NCBI GenBank assembly: GCA_019973155.2
Contig: BPQB01000005.1
Coordinates: forward strand, 434,001-498,000
Length of the DNA: 64,000 nucleotides
Direction of reading: 5' to 3'
Source: Phanerochaete sordida
Taxonomy: Eukaryota; Basidiomycota; Agaricomycetes; Polyporales; Phanerochaetaceae
Position 1 is the first letter of the stretch, and each line of letters opens with the position of its first letter. The position numbers and the translations under genes are program-made. Below are positions 19,471 to 34,009 of this stretch, one piece after another. The notes below the pieces were generated by a model, which was not told where the DNA came from, made no database searches, and was given only the letters and a program-made list of their open reading frames with translations.

Positions 19471-22055
19471 ATGGCCCCCAGCGCAAAGCGACATAAGAAG
19501 GAGCACCGGACTCCCGTTGACTCTTATGGCAAAGCGAGCGAGCGATCTGCGGAGCAGCGGCCTCTGCCTCGAGAGCTCATACTCGAGGTACGTCGGGCGT
19601 TGTATAGGGATCAGTGATCAAGCTTGACTTCGACATCTGACGTCGCTGTAGATCGCTAGCAATCTCAGGCCCTTCGAGCTGTTCAACCTTTCCCGCGCTA
19701 GCAAAGACTTCTTTGTGCTACTCAGGACCGACAAGCCCAGTATCAGGAACCTATGGAAGGTCGCGTGCAAGAGTACCCACGGTTTTCCGCCATGCCCTGT
19801 GAACATGAGCGAGCCCGCACTCGTTGACCTACTGTACTACGGCGAATGCGCAGACCCAGTGAGCAGCGCGCCTTCTCGCTTTTGCCCGACATCTCATACA
19901 CCTCTCGTACTAGGACTGTACCAAGACAGATCCCGAGCATATATACTGGGATATCCAGGCCCACTACTGCTTAACATGTGCGAAGAAAATACAAAAATCG
20001 TAAGGCTCTGCGATGCCGTTGCGGCTTGGAGCTATGACTCAAGGCGTTTTCAGGACCCCCACAGTGCATGAACCAACACTCAAAGATCTAGGTATCGAGA
20101 TATGCTCAGCTTCGAAGGCGGCTAGCTTCCTACCAATTTTCTCTCATGCCTTCACGCCCAAAGGTATGATGTATTCCCAGCTGGTCTTCGAGCTTTCGCA
20201 CTCATTCTGGACAGGCCGCGCGCGAGTATTTAGGCGGTCGGATATCGTCGAGCTGAAAGAGGCTCTGAAAGAAAAACCAGAACAACACCTGGCCATTCTC
20301 AACGAAAGAAAGCAGGCCATGAAAGATATTAGATCTGTGCGTGCGACAGCGTGACCAGTGTTTGGCGAGAACGGCGCCACAGCTGATCTGAACCGATTGT
20401 CTGCTCAGGTCAACAAAGCTCTATACGACTGGCATAAGAAGGCTATGCAAACTTTACGGTGCCTGAGGCTGATCAGGCAAGTGCCGACATGGCTTGAAAT
20501 GTTGCATGAGCAGCTGACACGTCGTAGCATCGAATCCAGACTGGACGTAGGCGAATACAGGAGGATGTGGAGTCGTGTCAAGAGATCTCATGCTCACTAT
20601 GATACATTCAAGAATTCCCTCGAGGTACGAAGACCGAAGCTACTGACCGACAGTGGTGAGTTGAAATACAGGCTGTAACATTCCTGATGGCGCTGACTGC
20701 GAGCAGACTGGGAAAGTATCAAGGGGAAAGTCATTGGTACCGTGCGGGACCTGTCTGCCAAGCTGGTCGGAGGCCGCTCAGGTCGCATGAAGGACCGCAT
20801 CGAATACCTTGACGCATGGCTTGGCTCGCAACAGCCTTACGTCTTGGGCGAACCATCTCGACTCGACCTGTTCCTCGGCCTGCCTGAAGTTCGGCGCTTT
20901 GTCGAAAAGGCTGGGGACGGCGGCGATGACGCTGACCTTGAGACGCTACGCGCAGAGCTCACCGCCTTCCGCGAGGACTGGCGGTCACGCGCAGAGGAGA
21001 GCCTCGGCCTTCTCGTGCGCGCGAAGCTTGGCGACCTTGACCCGGACACCAACCCCCTTGAGCTCGCCATCGGTACGGCGTTTCGATGTGGCCTCTGCCG
21101 CAAGGTCGAAAGCTACCCGATGGTGCTTTCACACGCGTGTAACGAGTACGCTGGACCGACCTATGCGAAAGACGACCTGTATACGACACTTGTCGCTCAA
21201 ATGTTCAAGCTCAACAACTACTGGGTGCACTGGAACCCGGAGGCGTTCGGATGGGATGTTGATGTCGATGGTCTCCGCCCCTACATCGAGCTATTCGGGA
21301 AGGATATCCGTTGTGCCACTGCAGCAGAGATGAATCGGATGCGAAGACGCCTGACCTGTGAAATATGGACGAAGAATAATAATGGGATGGTCGTCATGAT
21401 GGATTGGATCGCCGCGGTGCGTCCCGCCGTGTTCTTGCTCTCCCGTATTCTCATCGCGTCAACGCTGACATTACTGCACTCCTTTCAGTACGGCTTCCGC
21501 TGCAATCACGGAGAAACACCCTGCTATCTCTCTGTTATGCCGCCCTCGTATTTACGGGACATTCGTTCGCTGGAGGCTGCAGCCCGCGCCCAGTGGATCG
21601 ACAAGAGGTCCAAAAACAAGCACATGTGGCGCTGCGGACGCTGCCCCAGGTCTAACACCAACGAGGAAAGCGATCCCTGGTGGCAGCGCACAGAGGCCAG
21701 GGTTATCGCGCATCTACAGACGGAGTGAGCCTCTTTCTTTCCATGACCACGCTGAATAGTGCGGTTCTCATCGTGATTTAGGCATGGGATCAAGGATCCT
21801 ATATGCGATGCCGACTACTACTACGGCGAAACCACAAACTCTTGGGACAACGGACGTATCACCTACTTGATTCCGGACACGGTGGACCACGGCAAGTTGC
21901 ATCCTCTGATGAAGGAGCGCTTGGAGGCGCGCAGCGCACAACGTTTCAATGCGGAGGTCATCGTTGGCAGGCAGCCGCAGGCAGGACGACCCAAGGCATC
22001 GGATACCCAAGGCCGTAAAGGCCGTTCCCAGAGTGCTCGAGGGACGCGTCGGTAA
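19471..22055 (+). CDS. F-box protein with Cys/His clusters (family copy A)
   Basis: Eight exons: 19471-19587, 19652-19858, 19914-19999, 20054-20336, 20409-20655, 20707-21416, 21489-21724 and 21782-22055; 719 aa. Residues ~32-75 are an F-box: LPRELILEIASNLRPFELF, then LSRASKDFFVLLRT and LWKVACKSTHGFPPCP. Downstream are a Cys pair region (DCTKTDPEHIYWDIQAHYC..C), a long helical middle, then FRCGLCRKVESYPMVLSHAC and WRCGRCP, which look like small zinc-binding clusters. F-box proteins dock substrates on SCF ubiquitin ligases through Skp1; the Cys/His part may bind the target. The layout is shared with the inverted gene at 36621-39313. Substrate unknown. Confidence 0.82.
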
Positions 22056-22373
22056 CGTGCAGGGCTTGGTCATACGTCGACTCCAAGCAACCGGTAGTAT
22101 AAATCGTTGTACATTCCCTACATCTCGACACGAACGTATGAACCGATACCTACAGTCCTGCCAGGGCAAGACGAAAACTAGAGCGCGAGTGAACGGTAGG
22201 GAAATGGATGCAGGAGCGATGAGGAGCAGAGATTCTAAGTATAGGATACAGATGGGAATGAGGGGGGAGAACGTCACTAACGAGGGGTGGCGGGGACAAG
22301 CGAACTGACGGAGTCCGGAGAGGCAGCAGCTCAGACAATATTACACACAGTGAGTCCGTTCCGTTTACTCTGC
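22056..22373. other. Intergenic region, convergent 3' ends
   Basis: 318 bases between the F-box gene and the SIP5-like gene stops; 3' UTR-like, no gene seen. Confidence 0.5.
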
Positions 22374-24412
22374 CTACGAAAAGCTTGTACTCGCGTTGCC
22401 GTCAAGGGTGCCGGGGGTCTGCGGGGGCGCCGACGGCGAGTCTAAGAGGGGCTTCTGAGCGAGCGAGGATGTGGAGGAGCCAGGAGAGGATGGTAGATAG
22501 TCGTAAGATTCGCCGTCTGTCCGTGGTTCGATGGATGACGTGAAAGACATATTCCGCTCCATGGGCAAGGGATGAGTCGATGTTGTAGGCGTGGTCTCCG
22601 GTCGTACGCCATCTTCCTCTACCGTGCTTCCAGGCAGTTCTCCTGCACTGTTCTCCGGAGGCGTAACTCTCACGGTTGCTGCCGAGTCGTTTGTATGGCT
22701 GGCCGGCAGCTCGGGACCTGCCAGATCAGGGGACGTGAACTCTGGTGATGAGACTTGCGAGGAGAGCGAGCTGGAAATCTCATGCTCCCTGGGTGGTGAG
22801 CCAACTGCGTTGGCGGTATTCACTGCGCTACGGATAGCTGCAACAACAGCGCTTCCAGGGGAATGTGACCGCTGGCTGAGTCCATCCCCTGAGCGACGTG
22901 ACGCAGAAGACGCGGAGCGAGCACGGCCAATTGGACCTGCGGATGTTGGGGAAAGCAAAGCCGGAGAAGTTTGAGCTGGGGGCGTAGTGACGGGAGTAGG
23001 CGCGACCGCCACAGAGGAGCCCGCACCCGAGCCTTCTGTCGTCGGTTCATTTGCGCCGCTCTGCGCCTTACGCTTCTTTTCTTCTTCCTCGTTCTGTTTA
23101 CGCTGGCGTTCCTCTTCTTCAAGAAGCGAAAGTCTCATCGCTTCCATGACCATGAGCTGGTTTTGTGGAGAAGATATGGTGTCAGGTGCTGGCAGTGGCA
23201 AAGTATATGAGCACACACCTCTTCGAGGTCCTGACCAGCAAGACCCATTTGCCCAAGATATTGATTGAGGTCCGGGTTTTGATGCCGCCGCCTGGATCGC
23301 CGGCTACCGCGCTCATTGCCCCCAGCTTCCCCTTCCGCCCCAGCGACATCGTCAGGGTTGAGCGCGTGCACGCGTCCACTGCTGATCCCAACGGGGATGA
23401 GCCTGTCCCCAACCTGCCGCATAATAATTCTCCTATTGGCGCGACGAGCGACCGCTGCTCGCACAGCCGCCAGTTTCGCCTCCCAATCAGGGCGGATTTG
23501 ATCTGTGTAGTGCGTCAGCCAGGTAAGACCTCTGGTTCGTGATGCGTACTGACCGATTGAAACGACCTCCGGACTGTCTGGGCCGAAGCTCTTGCGCCGC
23601 CGCTTCATAGAAGCATTGGGGGATTCACGCGCATGCTGCTGCTGGCCGCCGGGCAATGTCCATGGTGGGGGCGGCTGTACGGCGGACGCGTCGGAGGTGA
23701 GACGACGGTCAGGTCACTTCCAGGAGCCAATGTAGAGGGGACTGGACTGACCCATCCCTCGCTGTTGATACCGGCGCGCCACGACGGCGGGGTATACACA
23801 ACACCGAAGTTCTCCTGTACACAATACGGGCATGACGCGGGTTCCGAGACGAGGTGTGTTGTGGTCGGGTCGGCACGCTTAATCTGCACGAAGCATTCGG
23901 TGCAGATAGCCTGGTCGCAGCAACGAGAGTGATTGATATTAGAGGGGTAGTACTAGAACGCGCGTATCGGTGAGCGGAATCACACGACGGAAGAGGGCAT
24001 AGCGACACACCAAGAAACATATAGGGCACTCCGCCGCGCCTCGGTACACACTAGCTTCTACCTGTCGGGTCTGCTGCTCCTTGGCACTAGCACTTGGTCG
24101 CTTGTGGTGCGTTCTGGACGAGCTGGAATGCATAGAGCCCGAGTCTGCTCGCGTACTGGACAGCTCGGCGGCGTCGGCACCCTCGACCTGAGGCGGCTCC
24201 TTCATAGCCGCGATTATTTGTTCCTCATCCCATGATTCTTCATAATCTTCAAGCGGTCTGTAGAATGGGGCCAGCTTTCGATCAACTATGAGCTGAGTGA
24301 CGATAGCCTGGTTCCAGTCCCTAGGCCCGGTGTAGATGCCCTGAGGAGTCAGGTAGCCGAAGTCGACGGTCTCGTCGTGGTGGCCTCGACCTGACGACGA
24401 AGCGTTCCCCAT
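22374..24412 (-). CDS. SIP5: SIP5-like RING protein
   Basis: Several exons from ATG 24412 to TAG 22376-22374. The protein opens [10 protein letters not shown], an N-myristoylation consensus, then [20 protein letters not shown] and [17 protein letters not shown], which are SIP5 family signatures. A degenerate RING follows across an intron: ECPICFL / [14 protein letters not shown] / [11 protein letters not shown], with [19 protein letters not shown]. The basic middle ([14 protein letters not shown]) and a UIM-like helix ([18 protein letters not shown]) precede a long Ser/Pro-rich tail. Yeast Sip5 was found as an Snf1- and Glc7/Reg1-interacting protein linked to glucose signalling; ubiquitin-ligase activity is inferred from the RING. 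It is convergent with the F-box gene. Confidence 0.88.
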
Positions 24413-26049
24413 GGTTGCTCCAGACTGCGGTTGGCGTCGCCCGTGGATGTGGTTGTGAGTCAAGCAGGAGAGCGTCACCGTCGGCTCAGCGCAAACACCT
24501 CGGGCACGCCGGCGCTAACGGCGGTATGCGGCTCTCCCTCTTGTCGTCACTTTACTCCCGCCATCGGCTCGCTCGCCCGCGCCCAACTCGTCCTCCTATG
24601 CAATTGTCGCCCACTCTACGGCACACTGGGCACCGCCTTTGGCAGGCTAACTATATCTCCGAGCTCCAGACAGCGGGGAGGGTATAGTGAAGCAAATCAA
24701 AGCGTTCCGGACACCGGAGGCCTCCCCGACGAACACCGTGGACGGAGTTTCGTCTGATTACTCAGTGTTGTGGTTTGAGCAGATCAAGAACGTCGGCTCG
24801 GTGTCTGTAACTGCTTTCTAGAACCATCACGTTGGTCGACTACGACCACGGGTCGGCGCAAGCCCTTTGTCCACAAGCTACCATCAAGTAACTACAGCTA
24901 GCTGTTGCAGCAGTCTACAGAGGTACCTACCTGTCCCGTGGCAGTATGCCCATGGTCTCGTAATGTGAGTGTCATTGAACTTTCTCAATGTAATTGAACC
25001 TCACACCGGGGCAGCAGAATGTTGAGCTATCTTCTGCAGCTCGCCCCTGGCATGCACTGAGCAGGGCTCTGTCGTCTAGCCAGTAAATCCGTTCTATAAC
25101 GTTCCTCGATGCAAGCCCTCTCCCTCCAAGTTGGCCAGAGACGCAATTTTCTGTGTATTAACCAGCGGATGGCCTCTTCCCGATTGGCGAGGCAGACTGC
25201 ACTCTGAAGCTCTCACGGACTGGCACCGAGGTCTACTTTCCCGCTTTCCAGCACTATTGTGGCACTGCATCTTCCGTAGCATCAGCCGAATGCATCACAT
25301 GTCCGGTGCTGCACCCACGGGGTGAGAACATTATTTGCTACCGAAGGGCCAGGTTCTATGTCTTTCCTCGAGAGAGCCAGTAAGGCAGAGTGCGTCCTTG
25401 ACCTTGCTTTATGAATATCGGGAAGTCCAGGACCATGCGAATCCCATCATGTCGACTCAAGCTGCAGAGTGTAGCATAAGATGGCCACAGTATGCCTTTG
25501 CTCGTAGTACAAATACGCTCATCGATGCAGCTTCTGGACTCTGCGGGGATGCTCCCTCGGGATGCCAGCTGTCGGCTACCTAGAAGTATCCCACGGATTG
25601 AGGTAGAGACCGGTGCCGCAAGAAGCTCTCGGAACGGCTGCTCGCGTAGAGAACGGGATGAGCGTACGAATGTATTGCGCCATCCCCCTGACGTTGCTCG
25701 AAAGGTCTGCGGCGGCGGTTCGCTACAGTCTGATACTCTTGTCCAATTCCCATGCCTTCCTTGCGCTCGACGCCGTCGTACATGCCATTATCGAGTAGCG
25801 TTCCTTGCCCGTCTGCTGCACTCCCGCCAATGTGAGAACGTGCGCGCCGGGTGGGCTTACTACGACTCAACGCCGGGAATTTGCCACGTCAGCTTCCCAG
25901 GGCGGGGCAGAAAGTTCGAGTGATCGTACATATACACGCGCTCGTCCTCCTTCCGCCTCGCCAGCGACGCTTCTGTACCCTCCTGCATCCCTTCCACCAC
26001 CACCTCGGGCTGGGATTTTGTATCTCTACCTCCTCCACGACGCGACGCA
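24413..26049. promoter_or_regulatory. Long intergenic region, divergent promoters
   Basis: 1.64 kb between the start codons of the SIP5-like gene and the Ca2+ pump gene. It must hold both promoters. Frames here are short, with mixed codon use, and none matches a known protein. No tRNA-like cloverleaf, repeat or transposon end was noticed. The last 90 bases are C/T-rich (CCTCCTTCCGCCTCG...), like other core promoters in the window. Confidence 0.45.
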
Positions 26050-29583
<3,534 letters not shown>

Positions 29584-30067
29584 GGTAGAACAGGATAGAC
29601 AGTAGGTAGACCTGGACAGTAATGTATTCATGTTGGATTATCCCAGCCGGACGGTGTGCCTGCGTGGGCGAGGAGTCTCTCGAGGCTCAAAGATTGAGCA
29701 CCCAGGGGCCGTTTGTGATTGGCCCGAGACGGGGTCTCGGGATGGAAGGCCTGGGCGTCGGGATCCGGGGAAGAGGTGCGTGGAGGCGCATCATGGAAGC
29801 ACGTGGCTGTCGTGGCAACGCACCCCACTGGCCGAATGAGGTAGTAGTTTAGCGCGGGGGCGGCGGACGGCTCTGGACTCTTTTTATACGGCCGGAGGCT
29901 GTCTCGGCCACTCTGCGCTGCACGACCCTCGTTTCCTCTGCCAGCGAAAGCTCAGGCAAGCTCGTTCCCCTGCTCTGCCCCGCCACGGTCCCTGTCCTTC
30001 TTTTCCCCGCGCCCTCGTTCTCCCTTCTGTCGCTACTCGCACCCACCGACTCCCGCCCGTAATCACC
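29584..30067. promoter_or_regulatory. Intergenic region with TATA box for the first DPBB gene
   Basis: TTTTTATACG at 29881-29890 is a TATA-like element about 180 bases before ATG 30068, followed by a C/T-rich leader. GGAGGCGCATCAT near 29783 repeats a block also found near 11705. The rest is the Ca2+ pump 3' UTR; no gene seen. Confidence 0.45.
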
Positions 30068-31018
30068 ATGGTCGCCTTCGCAAGCCTCTCGTTCCTCCCC
30101 GCTGTCGTCCTCTCGCTCTCGCTCTCCACCCTTGCTCTCGCCGGCGCCCACGACGCGCCCCGCCGCCGCCACGCGGGCACCAACTTCCTCGCCCAGAACC
30201 ACACACTCGCAAAGCGCTTCGACAACGCACGCTTCTCGTACTACGAGGCCGGCACCGGCGCGTGCGGCGCGACGAACAGCGACTCGGACTTTGTGAGTCT
30301 CCCCGTGCGGTCCTGCATGAGCCCCCGCTGACGCGCGCGTACAGATCGTCGCCCTGAACTCTGCGGTGCGTGTCGCGCCGTACCCTGTCGCGTCGCGGCC
30401 CGAACTCACGTGTCCCCTCTGCAGCAATACGGCTCCGGCGAGCACTGCTTCGCGTCCATCACCATCTCGTACAACGGCAAGAGCACCCAGGCGCAGATCA
30501 CGGACGAGGTGCGTGCGTGCGCCCTGCGTGCCGGCGCGCCCGACTGACGCGACCACTGCGCGGCGCAGTGCCCGGGCTGTCCCTACGGCGGGCTCGACCT
30601 CACGCCCGGCCTGTTCTCGTATTTCGCATCGGAAGACGCAGGCATCATCTACGGCGAGTGGGATTTTAGCGACGGCGCCTCCCCGTCGCCGTCGCCAACA
30701 CCGACGCCCACGCCGACCCCGGCGTGGACGCCGCCCGCGATCGTGATCACGACCCCGACCTCGACATGGTCTCCGCCGCCGACCACCTCTTCCACGAAGG
30801 AGCAGAAGACGTCCTCCAGCACGACCTCGTCCACGCCGCCGCCGCCGAGCTCCTCCAGCACCAGCTCCCAGCCGCCGTCGAGCTCGTCGAGCGCGTCCTC
30901 CAGCGCGGCGAGCAGCAGCAGCTCCGCCGCTGCCGCGACGCCCACTGGCAACCTGTACCAGCTGGGCAGCGCGGTGATCCGGCTGGCTTCGCTCGCCGCC
31001 GCGGCGGAGCAGCACTAG
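30068..31018 (+). CDS. Secreted double-psi beta-barrel (DPBB) protein, copy 1
   Basis: Four exons: 30068-30292, 30345-30365 (21 nt), 30425-30508 and 30569-31018; 259 aa. Residues 1-25 form a clear signal peptide (FLPAVVLSLSLSTLALAGA), followed by a KR site near residue 50 that suits Kex2. The DPBB domain spans ~52-145: RFSYYEAGTGACGATNSDSD, IVALNSAQYGSG, CFASITISYNGKSTQAQITD and CPGCPYGGLDLTPGLFSYFA. This is the RlpA/expansin-like fold found in fungal expansin-related and riboflavin-aldehyde-forming-enzyme-like proteins; the usual barrel Asp is present in ITDECPGC. A Ser/Thr/Pro-rich tail, likely O-glycosylated, ends in a mildly hydrophobic stretch. Probably cell-wall associated; enzymatic activity is not shown. 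Confidence 0.9.
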
Positions 31019-31513
31019 TTATTGACATTCGCGACGACCGCTATCTTGCATATGTTTCCCCAGGACGAGATACCCTCTCCTCACGCACTTTCACGCTACA
31101 AGCCGTATAATACTTTGCCGCATCTATTGTTGGACGAAAATTTTGCATAGTTTTATGAATGCACACAGTCGCTGCTCGATCTTGATGGATGCGCGTGCGG
31201 GTCGTTTTGCCTGGACTGTTCTGCGACTAGAGAGACGGTAGGACGGTTGTGCCCTGTGCTTGGCGAGGGCTGATGGGGGTGTTGGTCGCTAGCACGTTGT
31301 TCTTGGACACCTGCCCGATATGGCCGGCTGATCACGGTGTTGTTAGGCAGCGACAAACAAAACCGGGCGCGCACAAATTCGGGGTCCCCGCCCGTCTCCC
31401 TTGCCGGCTTTTCTTCCTTCCCCATCGTCCTCGCCGCCCTCGCCAGCGTCGCCCGCCCCCCGCCCCCTGGCCCCCACGCTCCTTACAGCACTCCCCCTCG
31501 TTTCCCCGCCGCC
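31019..31513. other. Intergenic region between tandem DPBB genes
   Basis: About 495 bases: 3' UTR of copy 1, then a C-rich promoter/leader for copy 2 (31400-31510). No gene seen. Confidence 0.5.
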
Positions 31514-32577
31514 ATGCGTCTCTCCGCCGTCGGCCTCACGCTCCTCGGCCTCAGCGCGCCGCTCGCCGCCTCTGCTGCCGCGCACGGCGAGCCCGGCCGC
31601 CGCCACAGCGACATTGCGCGCCGCGCCCGCAGCGACGTCAACGTGTTCGAGAAGCGCGACTTCACGAACGCGCGCTTCACCTTCTACGACGTCGGCCTGT
31701 GAGTCGCGCCCGTCCCCCGTCTTGCAGCGCGCCCCCGAGCTGACGCCGCCGTGCAGCGGTTCCTGCGGCAAGAACAACGTCGCCAGCGACTTTGTGAGTC
31801 CCCTCCCGCGTGTTTTTTGCGAGAACGCCGCGCTGACCTGTCTCCCGTCAGATTGTTGCTTTGAACACACCCGTGCGTTGTAATTGGCACCGGCCACAGA
31901 AGCCAAAGCTCACGTATCCTCTAGCAATACGGTGACGGCTACCCCGGCCCGAACTGCTTCAAGACCATTACGATCACCGTCGGCAGCAAATCCACGCAGG
32001 CGACGATCATGGACGAGGTGCGCATCCAACACGCTTTGTGGCGTGCAATGATGCTGATAGACCGCAGTGCCCCGGCTGCCCATACGCCGGCCTCGACATG
32101 TCTCGCGGCCTGTTCGACTTCTTCGCGGACGAGTCCGTCGGCGTGCTCTACGGTACATGGTCCTTCGACGACGGAGCCCCGGCTCCCCCGGCCACGACCC
32201 CGCCGCCCCCGCCCCCGACGACCACTCCCCCTCCTCCCCCGCCGAAGACCACGTGGACTCCGCCGGTCGTAGTCAGCGTCTGGACGCCCCCGCCCGCCCC
32301 GACGACCTCGTCGACGCCGCCCCCGCCCCCGCCGCCCACGACCTCGAGCACCTGGAGCTCCAGCTCCGTCTGGTCCTCGAGCTCGAGCAGCACCTGGAGC
32401 CCGAGCCCCTCGCCCTCGTCGACCGAGCACTCGAGCACGGCCGAGCCCTCGTCGAGCGCGTCGAGCAGCGCCCCCGCAGCGCCCACCACCCTCGACACGC
32501 TCAGCGCCGTCGGCCAGGCTGTCGTCGGCCTCACGGGCCTGCTCGTCGCGGGTGCCGGCGCCGGTGCCGCGCAGTAG
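31514..32577 (+). CDS. Secreted double-psi beta-barrel (DPBB) protein, copy 2
   Basis: Five exons: 31514-31698, 31757-31793, 31852-31872 (21 nt), 31925-32017 and 32068-32577; 281 aa. Signal peptide MRLSAVGLTLLGLSAPLAAS, then a basic propeptide with a KR site. The DPBB domain reads ARFTFYDVGLGSCGKNN, IVALNT, CFKTITITVGSKSTQATIMD and CPGCPYAGLDMSRGLFDFFA. The tail is Pro/Thr/Ser-rich with poly-Pro runs and ends in a hydrophobic segment (VVGLTGLLVAGAGAGAA), which could be a GPI signal. It shares the 21-nt micro-exon and the two following intron positions with copy 1, plus one extra intron in the GxCG region. So the pair arose by tandem duplication with intron gain or loss. Predicted wall or extracellular protein. 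Confidence 0.9.
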
Positions 32578-33689
32578 TCGCGGCGCAGCCCTTGCCTTTC
32601 CGCGGCCAAAGTTTTGCTAGTTTTCTTGGGCCGGCAGCATATACCCTCTTTATTGGGCAGCTAATTTTCCCGCCATCGTCTCTCACAGACCAACGCCTTC
32701 CTACCGTACCTTCCGCCCGCTCGCGTACAGGTTCCGACTTTGTATGTACGTGATCAATACCCCCGTGAACCCCTTGTGTCTGTACGTGCGCGTGATGTGC
32801 GGTTTCGTTTGGGCGCGTTTTCGCGAGGGCCGGCGTGCGATCTGCGCTAGCGTCTTTGGACAGCTGGACAGCGTCCGAGACATTGAAGCGAGCGACATGG
32901 ATGACGTTGTCGCTGCGCAGACCCGAGAAACTCTGTTTCGCTTCTGGAGATCATTCCCAGGCTATCCGGCCGCGGCTGGCATGTTGTTGCGGCCATTCGG
33001 GCCCGCGGATTGAGGCTGTCTTCGCGTTGAACAGACGTTGGCTATCATGTGTTTTGGTGAGTGGATCACGTTGTTTGGGCCGTTGGTGACTCGTTCTGCT
33101 TGACCGGCTGCTTGGGGAACATTCTTTTGACCGCTTGGGTCCCTGAAATTGGTGCTTCAGGTTGGAGTCGAGATCTGTGGAGCTAGGGCTTTTGGTGTCG
33201 TTCGCACTTGGTAGGTGGCACAGTCGTCTGAGCGTTCGTGGAAAGCTCAGCCTGGACTCATCCCAAAGGCGCATGCCAGCTCCATCGTCAGCCCCGAGAG
33301 ACGTCGGGCTGTTTATCCCAGGGCCAAGGCCTAACACAAGCCTCTGCTCCAGGGCGAGGACCACGCCATTGCCACCCGCTCATGGTCGGGGAGACGCACC
33401 GCTGGCCCGACGCCGACGACCGACGACAAACAACCCGCCACACGTCCCGCTCACTAGGCGAGCTTCGCGCGAGAGTACGACGGCTGGACTTTACGAGCCA
33501 CCACTGCTGTCGAACCCGTCCATGAGCGACTGTGGCGGAGGCAGTGCGCGGCTGGGCGAGGGCGGGAGCAAGGAGGGCTGAGGAGCCCGCCCGAGCGCGG
33601 AGAGGTATTTATCGGTCGGACGAGGAGGCTGGCGGCACGGTCACGTTTCCCGATTGTTGAACGCGAGTCAACAGAGGCTGCGCGTGCCA
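32578..33689. other. Intergenic region left of the TIR element
   Basis: About 1.1 kb with no convincing gene. Frames are short and lack family motifs. It ends at the 8-bp GCGTGCCA next to the terminal inverted repeat. Confidence 0.5.
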
Positions 33690-33730
33690 CACTGTGGGAA
33701 GTGAATCCGTATTTTAAAATAGGAATATCC
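33690..33730 (+). repeat. Left terminal inverted repeat
   Basis: Starts CACTGTGGGAAGTGAATCC. It is the inverted partner of 36229-36268: the first 14 bases are identical and most of the rest agrees. Confidence 0.78.
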
Positions 33731-34009
33731 ATGGCTGAATGAGTGGATAACCCCGCACGAAGCAACGGGAAATCCAGTATTTGGCGGTACTGGATTTTCC
33801 ATGGAAAGTGAGCAAAATTAAGCGCCCGGTAGTGGGATATCCAGTACTTTGTGCTGGTAAATCCCGGCACAATGTCATGGGTTCCCCAAGTATCTGTAGC
33901 GGAAGCTGTCCGGTAGAATGTACTGGATGTCCCTGATCCGGTATCTTTCACAGGCTGAATGCTATATATTGCAGAGCCACGTCGTATGTACATGACGGTC
34001 GCTATACAG

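Noticed and set aside
29849..31015. Long minus-strand open frame (388 codons) opposite the first DPBB gene
   Set aside because: Arg/Gly-rich antisense of a Ser/Pro/Thr-rich exon; it crosses introns of a well-supported secreted protein.
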